64,000 bases of DNA, from NCBI GenBank assembly GCA_029747015.1, contig JAKOGI010000085.1, positions 229,501 to 293,500 of the forward strand, in the 5' to 3' direction. This DNA is from Carnegiea gigantea. Its lineage: Eukaryota; Streptophyta; Magnoliopsida; Caryophyllales; Cactaceae. This document shows, piece after piece, positions 33,999 to 44,454 of the stretch; position 1 is the stretch's first letter, and every line of letters starts with the position of its first letter. Below the pieces are notes generated by a model. That model was not told where the DNA came from. It ran no database searches and was given only the letters and a program-made list of their open reading frames with translations. Position numbers and translations under genes: made by a program.

Positions 33999-34203
33999 CA
34001 ATGCTCGATTCAATAAATTGCAGGACTAGTCCCAAGGTTCGCCAATCCAGTTATATTCGGGAGGCTGCTCAATGTAGTGCCGATATAATCCTAAAATAGA
34101 AAGAATATTCTTTTCAATAAAAACAACACCTAAGCAGGCATGTCAATGTAATTTTTGACAATGTAAAAGGGCAGAATAAGGGGATAAAATCCCGGGTGTT
34201 ACA

Positions 34204-34827
34204 TCCTTCCCCCCTAAAAAACAATTTCGTCCTCGAAATTCCAGGGTCTATAGTTAAACCACCCACACATGTGCATACTCATGGTACGCTTTACATAACT
34301 CTGAGCTAACTTAAGGATAACAATAAGTGCATGTTGGGATGCGAGGCCGCCTCCCAACGCACATATCCATCCAAATTAAGGCCACATCTGAGCGTTGCTA
34401 ACACTCATGCTGACGTGCATGTACAGGAGCGAGTGTTTAGTTCCCTTTACATGCACATAACATAACAGGATATTGGCTAAAACACTTCCAGTCAAAGGAA
34501 GTAATCACTGATCACTTACAATTTGTCATGAGCACAACAAGCAACATGTGCACCTTAACATGTAAGCATCGAAAACAGCATCATAATCCAATGCACGTTT
34601 TGAGACGCAATATTAAGGCTTGACTGTATAATGAGAAATGTCTTTCAATGTGCAATAAAACCTTTAACTCACTGAATAGGGAGACCTTTGACTTCCAACG
34701 TCTCTAGAGTTCGATAGAAAGATAATTTAAGACAATAGAAAGATAACTCATCATGAAGCATTCTTGGACCACTATATGCAAACTTAGGTCGCGGCCTATG
34801 GTCGCAGGACCTTGCTCTGATACCATC
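34204..34827 (-). other. Internal region (624 bp) of the LARD-like element
   Basis: No coding sequence. On the minus strand it begins after the LTR with 'GATGGTATCAGAGCAAGG' (primer site for initiator Met-tRNA, TGGTATCAGAGC at 34825-34814). It ends with 'AATTTCGAGGACGAAATTG' and 'TTTTTTAGGGGGGAAGGA' (polypurine tract) right before the next LTR. All cis-signals for reverse transcription are thus present and intact in appearance. Confidence 0.88.
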
Positions 34828-35239
34828 TGTAACGCCCCCAGCCCAAGGGCTAAGCGTGTTATCGTTTTTCTTGAAATTCTAGAAATTTAAATTTCGTTGA
34901 AGATGCTGTCAGGTGACAGACTATATGAATTTAGCATTGACACTAGAATAACCATCGCGTTCAATGTGATAGAGTTACTAAACTGATGATTTCACTACAC
35001 CATACAGTAACAGGCCATATACAGGAATAGACCTCTTCGATGAAACATGGAATGATAACCATAAGGCGAAACATGTAACTATGTCATGTGAATAATATGC
35101 TAACGATGTAGCAATATGCGCTTTGAATTTCTCATGCTTGTTTATTAAAGTACAATGTTTTACAATCTATCATATGGACTGAGATTCTTTATTGACCTGG
35201 TTCCTCTGCCAGTTGACAGGGTTTTAGAACGTATAACTT

Positions 35240-36372
35240 TGAATTCCTGCCTTTTACAAGACAATGAACATTGAACTTGAATTTCTGCCCTTTGGCAGAA
35301 CAATAAACATTGAACTTGACTTTCTGCCTTCTGACAGAACAATAAACATTAAACTTGAATTTCTGTCTTTTGGCAGACAATGAACATTGATCTTGAATTT
35401 CTGTCTTTTGGCAGAACAATAAACATTGAACTTGAATTTCTGCCTTCTGGCAGAACAGTAACCATTGCACTTGAATTGCTGCCTTTTGGCAGAACAATAA
35501 ACATTGAATTTGAATTTCTGCCTTTTGGCAGACAATAAACATTGAACTTGAATTTCTGCCTTATGGCAGAACAACACACATTGAACTTGAATTGCTGCCT
35601 TTTGGCAGACAATGAACATTGAACTTGAATTTCTGCCTTATGGCAGAACAACACACATTGAACTTGAATTGCTGCCTTTTGGCAGACAATGAACATTGAA
35701 CTTGAATTTCTGCCTTATGGCAGAACAACACACATTGAACTTGAATTGCTGCCTTTTGGCAGACAATGAACATTGAACTTGAATTTCTGCCTTTTGGCAG
35801 AACAATAAACATTGAACTTGACTTTCTGCCTTCTGGCAGAACAGTAAACATTGAACTTGAATTGCTGCCTTTTGGTAGATAATGAACATTGAACTTGAAT
35901 TTCTGCCTCTTGGCAGAACAATACACATTGAATTTGAATTGTTGCCTTTTGGCAGACAATGAACATTGAATTTGACTTTCTGCCTTTTGGCAGACAATGA
36001 ATATTGAACTTGAATTTCTGCCTTTTGGCAGAACAATACACATTGAACTTGAATTGCTGCCTTTTGGCAGACGATGAACATTGAACTTGAATTTCGTTCA
36101 TTGAACTTGAATTTCTGCCTTTTGGCAGAACAATACGGATTGAACTTGAATTTCTTCCTTTTGGAAGACAATGAACATTGAACTTGAATTTTTGCCTTTT
36201 GGCAGAACAATAAATATTAAACTTGAATTTCTGCCTTTTAGTAGGACAATAAACATTGAACTTGAATTGCTGCCTTTTGACAGACAATGAACATTGAACT
36301 TGATTTTCTGCCTTTTGGCAGAACAATAAACATTGAACTTGAATTTTTGCCTTTTGGCAGAACAATAAACAT
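35240..36372 (-). repeat. 38-39-bp satellite array 1, 5' LTR copy
   Basis: About 29 copies of the TCTGCC-TTTT-GGCAGA hairpin unit. A higher-order pattern is visible: around 35560-35760 a 77-78-bp pair with 'TTATGGCAGAACAACACACA' is repeated three times nearly unchanged, pointing to recent local amplification. Confidence 0.95.
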
Positions 36373-37880
36373 TCAATAATCGATAAACTTTCCATAAACT
36401 TGCAATAATCAATATACTTTCAATAAACCCTCAATAATCGATAAACTTTTCATAAACCTGCAATAATTAATATATTTTCAATAAACCTTCAATGATCGAT
36501 AAACTTCCCATAAACTTGCAATAATCAATATATTTTCCATAAACCTTCAATGATCGATAAACTTTCCATAAACATGCAATAAACAATATATTTTCAATAA
36601 ACCTTCAATAATCGATAAACTTTCCATAAACTTGCAATAATCAATATATTTTCAATAAACCTTCAATGATCGATAAACTTTCCATAAACATGCAATAATC
36701 AATATATTTTCAATAAACCTTCAATAATCGATAAACTTTTCATAAACATGCAATAATCAATATATTTTTAATAAACCTTCAATAATCGATAAACTTTCCA
36801 TAAACTTGCAATAATCAATATATTTTCAATAAACCTTCAATAATCGATAAACTTTTCATAAACTTTCAATAATCAATATATTTTCAATAAACCTTCAATA
36901 ATCGACAAACTTTCCATAAACATACAATAATCAATATATTTTCAATAAGCCTTCACTGATCGATAAACTTTCCATAAACTTGCAATAATCAATATATTTT
37001 CAATAAACCTTCAATGATCGATAAACTTTCCATAATTTTGCAATAATCAATATATTTTCAATAAACCTTCAATGATCAATAAACTTCCCATAAACTTGCA
37101 ATAATCAATATATTTTCAATAAACCTTCGAAGATCGATAAACTTTCCATAAACATGCAATAACCAATATATTTTCAATAAACCTTCAATAATCAATAAAC
37201 TTTCCATAAACATGCAATAATCAATATATTTTTAATGAACCGTCAATAATCGATAAACTTTCCATAAACTTGCAATAATCAATATATTTTCAATAAACCT
37301 TCAATAATCGAAAAACTTTCCATAAACTTGCAATAATCAATATATTTTCAATAAACCTTCAATGATCGATAAACTTTTCATAATCTTGTAATAATCAATA
37401 TATTTTCAATAAACCTTCAATAATCGATAAACTTTTCATAAACTTGCAATAATCAATATATTTTCAATAAACCTTCAATAATCGATAAACTTTTCATAAA
37501 CTTGCAATAATCAATATATTTTAAATAAACCTTTAATAATCGATAAACTTTTCATAATGTTGCAATAATCAATGTATTTTCAATAAACCTTCAATGATCA
37601 ATAAACTTTCCATAAACTTGCAATAATGAATGTATTTTCAATAAACCTTCAATGATCGATAAACTTTCCATAAACATACAATAATCAATATATTTTTAAT
37701 AAACATTCAATAATTGATAAACTTTCCAAAAACTTGCAATAATCAATATACTTTCAATAAACCTTTAATGATCGATAAACTTTATTCCTCCAATCACTGA
37801 TAATCAGGTCGAATTCTGAATGAACTATAATCAATAATCAATATATTTTCAACAAACCTTCATTGGTCGATAAACTTTAT
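36373..37880 (-). repeat. 58-bp satellite array 2, 5' LTR copy
   Basis: About 26 copies of the AT-rich 58-bp unit; successive CCTTCAA anchors at 36602, 36660 and 36718 show the period. It ends, as in the other LTR, with 'TTATTCCTCCAATCACT' and a final partial unit. Confidence 0.95.
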
Positions 37881-38083
37881 TGGACAGATTAGGGTTAGAC
37901 GTGAATCTTTGCTTGCTCTGCTGGCCGCTGGGGTTGAGGGAGAAATCACGGTGGGGGCACACGGGTTCCAAACCCTTGCTGCACCCCTTCCTCCCCCCTT
38001 CAAAGAAGGGGCTTTGGCCCCTTAAATAATAATAATTTCTTTTCTTTTTTCTTTTTTTCTTTTGTTGTGGATAATTACCTCGT

Positions 38084-38234
38084 TGCGTCATAATTAATAC
38101 GAGCTTATCCACTGGTTACATCATAATTAATACGAGCTTATCCACTCGTCACATCATAATTAATACGAGTTTATCCATTCCTCATATCATAATTAATACG
38201 AGCTTATCCACTCGTCACATTATAATTAATATCC
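38084..38234 (-). repeat. 33-bp satellite array 3, 5' LTR copy
   Basis: About four copies of the 33-bp unit, against about seven in the 3' LTR. Confidence 0.92.
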
Positions 38235-40491
38235 AATGTTCGATTCAATAAATTGCAGGACTAGTCCCAAGGCTCGCCAGTCCAGTTATATTCGGGAGGC
38301 TTCTTAATGTAGTGCCCGATACAATCCTAAAATAGAAAGAATATTCTTTTCAATAAAAACAACACCAAAGCTGGCATGTCAATGTAATTTTTAACAATGT
38401 AAAAGGGCGGAATACGGGGATAAAATCCCGGGTGTTACAATCGGCCGACCCCCGAATGGAAGGCCGCCATCCTCAGGTTGCAAGCCTCTCGGCCTTAATT
38501 GATGGTTCGGTGGTTGCACACATTCCCCCAAAGAATCAATTTAGGGAACCGAAGAAAATCCCCTATGTTGTGCCCATATATGAGCCCGGCACCCCCTCGT
38601 GGCCTAGTTGCGAGTACTCTTCGACTCTTAGTATCCTCAGCATTGAGGAGGTTGTTGTTTATCTCTAGGAAATTAATGTGGCGGTTGACAGTATGCTTGA
38701 CTTTTAGGAACGCAGAATAGCCAAGACCAAGACGACCGCTCGACTGAGGAGTCCTGATAGGCTTATGGCTGAGGGAACTTCCAAAGGTAATCCTCCCTCT
38801 TCCTCTGGCTCCTCTAGGTCGAGCACCAAAGTTGAGGTTGAGTCTACCAGCACTAGTTCTTCCTTAGAGGGGGAAACAAGTAGCTCGGGAAGGGCCATGC
38901 TGAAAAAGAGAGGTCGTGCTCAAAAAAAGTCAGTTTAGGAAGTTGTAGCCGAGGGAATGGTTTTCCCAGGGGCCCCGGCGTGCTTAGACATCCAGGATAG
39001 ACCGAGCACTCACTTCCCAGACCCGAAGGTTATGTCCCCCCTAAGGAGGCTAGCCCTGGAGGAGAAGTACCTCCTCCCCGCAAGGTATAGATTTGTGCTC
39101 TCAGAAGCAGACGCCACCATAAACAAGCAGCACGCCAAATGTATTACAACATATCGGGCGGCCTTTTCCGACAGCATAAGATTCCCATTCCACCTAGTGA
39201 TCGTGGATATCTTGAATAAGTACGAACTGGCAGCTGCGCAAATCATACCCACATCTTGGCACAACATATGCTCTTTTATAGCGACGTACGAGCTGCGCAG
39301 GTTCACTTGTACTGGTCACGGGTTTGCACAAGTTCACTCGGTCTAAAGGGCTCACAGCAAGATAGGGGACCTCGGTGGTATTGTTTCAACAATATGAAGG
39401 GGTTCATGATGGCCATCGAGAAGAAGTCTAAAGTTAAGAATTGAAAATATGACTTTCTTTTCGTACGCCGTGAAATGGGTTAGGGGGATCTGCCTGATTA
39501 GACAAGGGGAAGCTGGTATGTAATCCATATGGGGAGCCGATTGATGATGCAAAAAGGAAAGCTCGATACTTCTATTTTTATGTTCGAGAAGACAACCGTC
39601 CTAGGCAACTCCCTCTTTCATTGCTCGGGTGGTGGATGCCCAAAAAGGGCCTAAGCGAAACGGAGCAAATCGAGTGAAATGAGCCTATTAATTGGCTGCC
39701 TAGGCTGAAATATTTTACTAACGATTTTTCTTGGCAGTTGTAGGCCTACTTATCCTTAAAAATTTTTCTAAGGGTACTTGATGCCCCTCTTGTCTGTAGG
39801 TTCTTCTTTTGGCTCTGACCTAACGCTCCTTTGCCTTGTGCAGAGTAAGCACGGGTAAAGCTATTGCCCCTTGAATCTGGGGACGCCACGGCAGAGCAGG
39901 TTGCTGCCGAGGCTGAGCGAGTTCGGGATGAGGAGTGGTGCAGGCGTATAGAGATGCAAGCCTAAAAGCTTCGAATGCTAATCCCCTTATTATTTTCCTT
40001 TATGGCCCTTAGCTGATTGGAGATTGCTCATTGGGTTTTCCCTCTTTTAGGCACCGTCGCTGGTACCTCGTGGTAAGAAGCCTGTGCTGGGATCCCTGAA
40101 CCTCCCCCACTTAGGTTCCCGCAAACGACCGCGGGCCGAGGATGGGCAGGATGCTACTGCAGCCTCTGCTCCCACCCCCTGAGAGCCAGGGCTCCTCTGT
40201 CTAAGAGCATAGTCACGGAGGTTGACCGGCATCCGCAGCCTGTAGACCGCCCAGCCTCTGACGAAGGGCGAGGGTCGCCAGCTACAAGCAGGTCCCGAGG
40301 CGATCAGGGGCCCTCGCCGCAAGTTGCGGAAGAGGCTTTAGTTCATACTTGGGCCCCGTGCGGACTCCCTGGTGGCTGATGCCTTTGCTAAGCGTACCTT
40401 TGTCAAAAAATTGGCCAGGTCGTAATCGTTGGCACCGGCTGATTCTTCTGGGCTAACCACAGTTGATGAGGAGCAATTGCCTATTGCTGAG

Positions 40492-40565
40492 GTGAGGCTA
40501 GGTCCACGTCGTTTGATGTTGTTTATCTTTGCCCTTCCTTATCTAATGTGTTACGTCTTCTTCAG
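40492..40565 (+). other. Intron in the spliced antisense gene
   Basis: GTGAGG at 40492 and TTCAG ending 40565 bound a 74-nt pyrimidine-rich stretch whose removal joins 'EQLPIAE' to 'ALAPELEMA' in phase 0. Further probable acceptors are TTGTGCAG (39835-39842) and CTCTTTTAG (to 40050), with a likely donor AAGGGTACTT near 39772. Exons between them are short and partly decayed, so only the last intron is given with confidence. Confidence 0.7.
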
Positions 40566-41419
40566 GCCCTTGCCCCAGAGTTGGAGATGGCAAGGTCGAG
40601 GTCATCCGTTTGTACTCTGGAAGGGCGGATTTGTGACCTCGAGAGCTTGGATACCTTGCTGCGGGGGCAAATTGGCGACCTTCAGGCCGAGAACCAAAGG
40701 CCTGATGAAGCGGCAGCCAAGTACAAACGTCGCTTGGAGAAATTGAAGAGGGAGAACGAGGCCTTGGAGGCTAAAAAGAAGGACTTACATCACCAGCTGG
40801 AAGAGGCCCACTCCAAAGCAAAGGCCGAGGCTTTAAAGTCAGCGGAGGCCGAGGCCAAGGATCGGGGCTATCATCGAGGGCGTGACGAGACCGCCAAGTT
40901 CTTTCAGGAGCTCTTGGCAACCCTGGCACCTCAAGCCTTCCGTATTGAAGGTTATTTTGAGGCATATGTCAAGTTCATCGACTATCGCCGTCGTGCCGAG
41001 GTCGAAGGTCGAGACCCCGAGTTGGTGGAGTTTAATCCTCGTACAACTGTTAAAGAGGGCTTGGGCGATGAGGGGACTACACCCCTAGATGACGAGGCTG
41101 TGATGCTTGACGAGGAGGGCGATGCAGCTGGGGCAGCGAAAGGTAGCGATCATGATGAGGATCCTGGCACTTAGTGCCTTAGAGCGTTTTTTGCTCACTC
41201 TTTATTTTATCTTCCTTTCTAGCTATTGGTGCTTATATTCCCTCTTCTATTTTAATCAATGAAAAATTTTGTGCGGTGGGTTCCGCTTTAATTGTTTCTT
41301 TTCCTTCAGTTGTTGTTCCGCTTATTACCGCATGCTTTCCTTCGCTTATGCTCTGTAGGACCGTAGCTGCTAATAGGAATGGCAAGTGAAGAATCCTGAG
41401 TCTCTTTTATGGACTAGAA

Positions 41420-41985
41420 AGAAGTAATGACCGGCTATGAGGCTGTGCTTAATGACCCTTAGCCCCCATTGGGGCTAAAAGTGTGGCGACCAGCCTCGAG
41501 GCCGTGCTCAATGACCCTTAGCCCCTATTGGCGCTAAAAGTATAGCGTCGGCCCTAGGCCATGCTTAATGACCCTTAGCCCCTATTGGGGCTAACGGTAT
41601 AGCAGCCAGCCCTAGGGCCCTACTTAATGAACCTTAGCCCCAATAGCGCTAAAGGTATAGTGACCGGCCCTGGGGCTATACTTAATGACCCTTAACCCCC
41701 ATTGGGACTTGAAGGTATAGCGACCGACCCTGGGGCCGTGCTTAATGACCCTTAGCCCCCATTGGGGCTTAAAGGTATAGCAACTGGCCCTGGGGCCATG
41801 CTTAATGACCCTTATCCCCCATTAGAGCTAAAGGTGTAGCGACCTGCCGTTGGGGCATAGAGGTATAACGACCGGCCCTGGGGCTGTGCTTAATGACCCT
41901 TACCCCTTATTATGGCTAAGGGTGTAGCGACAGGCCTTGGGGCCGTGCTTAAAGGCCCCTTAGTCCCCATTAGGACTAAAAGTAT
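41420..41985 (+). repeat. ~60-bp tandem repeats, block II
   Basis: About nine copies of a ~60-bp unit 'AATGACCCTTAGCCCCCATT' followed by 'GGGGCTAAAGGTATAGCGAC' and 'GGCCCTGGGGCC'. It is the same family as 30120-30500, including the TTAGCCCC-CATT-GGGGCTAA hairpin. It lies between the 3' end of the spliced antisense gene and the 3' end of pol, where convergent transcripts would meet. Confidence 0.92.
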
Positions 41986-42079
41986 CGCACATGGAGATAT
42001 ACCAAAAACTACCTTTGTAACCATTGTATTTATTGCATGGAGAACACAGGTACATAGACGTGGGGCTTGAACAAAGAAA

Positions 42080-43294
42080 AAGTGTTGCCTGTAGTATTTT
42101 TACAGATTGCGGCTGTGTCATGTCCTAGGATGGGTGTTCCCCCGGGGGTTTATAGGCAATATGTGCCCGGCCGTATCTGGGCAGTGATCTTATACGGGCC
42201 TTCCCAATTTGCCGTGAACTTGCCGTCTCCTCCTGCATGGGCCACGCCTTCAGTACGGTGAAGGATGAAGTCTTCGATGTTAAGGGGGCGGAGCATGATA
42301 GCACGGTCATGGTTCTCGGAGCGTAGCATTGTTTAGCTCTTCGTGGAATGTGGTAAGGCGGTGGGTGTGAAGTGCGACCTCAACGGGAAGAATTGCTTCC
42401 GACCCGTACGTCAGCATGAATGGCGTTTCACCTATTACGATTTTTTTAGTGGTCCTCAACACCCACAGGATGCCACGTAGCTCACCAGCCTATTTGCCTT
42501 TGGCTTTGCCGAGCTTTTTCTGTAAGGCATGAAGGACGACCTTGTTGGCAGCTTCGACGTAGCCATTGGATTGAGGATGAGCAACGGCCGTGAACCGAGC
42601 CTAGCAGTAGACGGTGCTTAGATAATCTGTGACCTTGGTAGTGTTAAACTGGCACCCGTTGTCAAAGATCATTATACAAGGGATACCAAAGTGAGTGATG
42701 ATATTCTTTCAGATGAATTTTCAAACTTTAGCTGCGGTGATGGAGGCGACGGCCTCAGCTTCTATCCATTTAGTGAAATAGTCTACTGCAACAAAAAGGT
42801 ACTTACACTGGCCCGTAGCTTTGAGGAAATGCCCAAGTATGTCTATACCCTAAGTAGCAAATGGCAGGGGCCTGATAATAGGTGTCAGAGGGTAGTGGGC
42901 AGTCATTGAACCAGAGCAAACTTTTGACACTTGTCGCAAGTACGAACTAAGTTCATAGCATCTTCCCACAGGCTTGGCTAGTAATAGCTGGTTCATATTG
43001 CTGTCATTGTAAGAGCTCAGCCCCTAATATGGGAACTGCACACCCCTTCGTGCAAATCCTCCAGTATCTTCTTCCCCATCTCCGGGTTACGCAGTGCAGA
43101 AGCGACCGAGCGAAAGACCTTTTGTATAGGATCCCGTTGTACAGTATGAACCAGTTTGCCCATCTCTTTACCCAGTCGGCCTCCTTAGAGTCCGCAGCTA
43201 AGGCACCATCAGCTAGGTATTCGCAAATAGGATCCATCCATGTCAAACTCCTATCCAACCAGAGCACCTCATGAGGGTCGATGCTTCTTTCCAT
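42080..43294 (-). pseudogene. Integrase of the Tat-like element
   Basis: Minus-strand pieces: 'MERSIDPHEVLWLDRSLTWM' and the zinc-region side (43294-43004), 'NIITHFGIPCIMIFDNGCQF' (second catalytic Asp region) near 42690, 'ARFTAVAHPQSNGYVEAANK' (Glu region) near 42600-42540, 'GETPFMLTYGSEAILPVEVA' near 42430, and the C-terminal 'PIPRT' and 'NLXKYY' near 42110-42080. The first catalytic Asp region is not readable. Multiple stops and frameshifts are present. Confidence 0.85.
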
Positions 43295-43299
43295 CAGAG

Positions 43300-44440
43300 T
43301 CTCCCATTAAATATGCTTTGGCTTCTCATCTTCAGAAGAGCTTACCAATTTTGACAATGCATCAGCCTGCTGGTTCTCGAATCAGGGGACGTGCATTATT
43401 GAGAAATGTTTCAACAACTTGGTGGCCTCTCGCACCCGCCGAATATAGGTCGTAGAGTGTCATCCTATATTCCGTACTCCCCATTGAGTTTGCTATCCAT
43501 GAGCTGGGAGTCTAAAAATGCTCGGATCGAGCCAGCCCCTGTAGTATGGCACAACTTTACTTCTGCTATCAACGGCTTATATTTAGCCTCATTGTTTGAT
43601 GCTTTGAACATGAATTTAAGGCATGCTCGTGTCGCTCCCCCCGAGGATTCTTGATTATCAGGCCGGCCCCGCTTCTGTCTTTGCTAGACGAGCCGTCCAC
43701 ATAAAGTTTCCATGATGCAGCAATTGAGCTACTATCCTCAACAGTGGTAATACTTTCAGCCAGGAAATCCGCCAGAGCCTGGGCTTTTATGGCCTGCCGA
43801 GCCTCGAAGCCGAGATCATACTATGACAACTCAACTACCCATTTTAAGAGCAGCCTGGAAGCGTCCAGTCTTTGGAGGACATTTTCCAAGGGTTGGTTAG
43901 TGAGGATAGTGATCCTATGTGCTTCGAAGTAGGGCCATAGTTTTCAACCAGCCATCATCAATATGTAAATGAACTTCTCCATGAGGGGGTAATTTACCTC
44001 GAACCCGGCTAGGGCGTGACTCACGTAGTACACGCGAATTTATTCCTTAGCCCTTTCTACCACTAACACGGCACAAACAGCTTGTTATGAGATGGCCAAG
44101 TAAAGTTGGAGTGTTCCCCCCAGAAGAGGGCTGGCGATCCTAGGTAGATGATCCGGGTAAGCGTTCAATGCTTGGAACGCCTCCTCTACTTCCTTGTCCC
44201 AAGTGAAGCTGGCGCATTTGCATAACACACAGAACAAAGGCTAGCATTTTTCAGGGATCTGGACATAAACCATCTGAGGGCCACGATGCAGCCTGTCAAT
44301 CGCTGGACCTCCAGGATGCTGCGCGGTCACCTAATATGACCTAGATTTTATCGAGGTTAGCCTCGATTCCCCAGCTGCTAATCATGAACTCGAAAAACTT
44401 GCCTGATCGAACTCTGAACATGTAGTTTTTTGGATTAAGC
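43300..44440 (-). pseudogene. RNase H region of the Tat-like element
   Basis: Between RT and integrase the minus strand shows decayed RT-connection and RNase H segments: 'RMKLNPKNYMFRVRSGKFFE' (44440), 'KLYVDGSS'-like text near 43690 and 'LKFMFKASNNEAKYKPLIAE' (43620). The latter matches the RNase H Glu/Asn-rich helix (NNEAEYEAL) with Tyr-Lys changes. Stops are frequent. No intact frame exceeds about 80 codons. Confidence 0.72.
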
Positions 44441-44454
44441 TTCATTCTGTACGT

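Larger units (their letters stand above)
30979..34203 (-). repeat. 3' LTR (3225 bp) of the LARD-like element
   Basis: Consists of a unique ~410-bp end, three consecutive satellite arrays (38-39 bp, 58 bp and 33 bp units) and a unique ~200-bp end with 'CCCGGGTGTTACA'. It pairs with 34828-38439. The two LTRs are close in unique parts but differ in repeat numbers. Confidence 0.92.
30979..38439 (-). mobile_element. Non-autonomous LTR element with satellite-filled LTRs (LARD-like)
   Basis: Two long LTRs (30979-34203 and 34828-38439) start TGTAACGCCC and end GGGTGTTACA on the plus strand. They enclose only 624 bp without coding capacity. A Met-tRNA primer site (34825-34814, minus) and a purine tract next to 'TTTCGAGGACGAAATT' (34209-34245, minus) set the orientation to minus; the latter block is typical of the 3' end of Tekay/Del elements. 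Flanks ATCAG (30974-30978) and ATCGG (38440-38444) are a target duplication with one mismatch. It sits in codon 15 of the spliced antisense gene and must be moved by enzymes from other elements. Confidence 0.92.
34828..38439 (-). repeat. 5' LTR (3612 bp) of the LARD-like element
   Basis: Same layout as the 3' LTR but 387 bp longer. Arrays 1 and 2 are longer and array 3 shorter, so the length difference is mostly repeat number. A small internal rearrangement in array 1 (about 36070-36110) shortens one unit. Confidence 0.92.
30933..41174 (+). pseudogene. Spliced antisense gene (putative gypsy-type transposon protein), split by a nested element
   Basis: The ORF begins at ATG 30933 (MSFSCSSSENVPQRS). 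It is interrupted by the 30979-38439 element and continues in frame at 38440 (ADPRMEGRHPQ). It then runs to about 39345 with stops at 38666, 38705 and 38936 (all TAG where CAG would restore the frame) and TAA at 39342. The core 'AFSDSIRFPFHLVIVDILNK' and 'TSWHNICSFIATYELRRF' resembles the Pfam family 'Putative gypsy type transposon' (Transposase_28). Later pieces are 'WYCFNNMKGFMMAIEKKSK' and, beyond probable introns, a coiled-coil C-terminus (40566-41174). That part includes 'YKRRLEKLKRENEALEAKK', 'GYHRGRDETAKFFQELLA' and an acidic tail. It probably encoded an accessory protein of the Tat element; its role is unknown. Confidence 0.78.

Noticed and set aside
33729..34016. Plus-strand frame with an 11-residue repeat (STRHIIINTSL)
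   Set aside because: Produced by the 33-bp satellite unit; no independent coding support.
35160..36412. Similar overlapping minus-strand frames of up to 226 codons in the second LTR
   Set aside because: Same satellite effect as in the other LTR.
30979..38439. CRISPR-like array (regular 38-39-bp and 58-bp repeats)
   Set aside because: Units are contiguous without unique spacers, lie inside LTRs of a plant element, and no cas genes are present.
40047..40322. Minus-strand frames opposite the exons of the antisense gene (40047-40322, 40771-40965)
   Set aside because: Shadows of the GC-rich coding strand. The plus strand has the splice sites and coiled-coil pattern.
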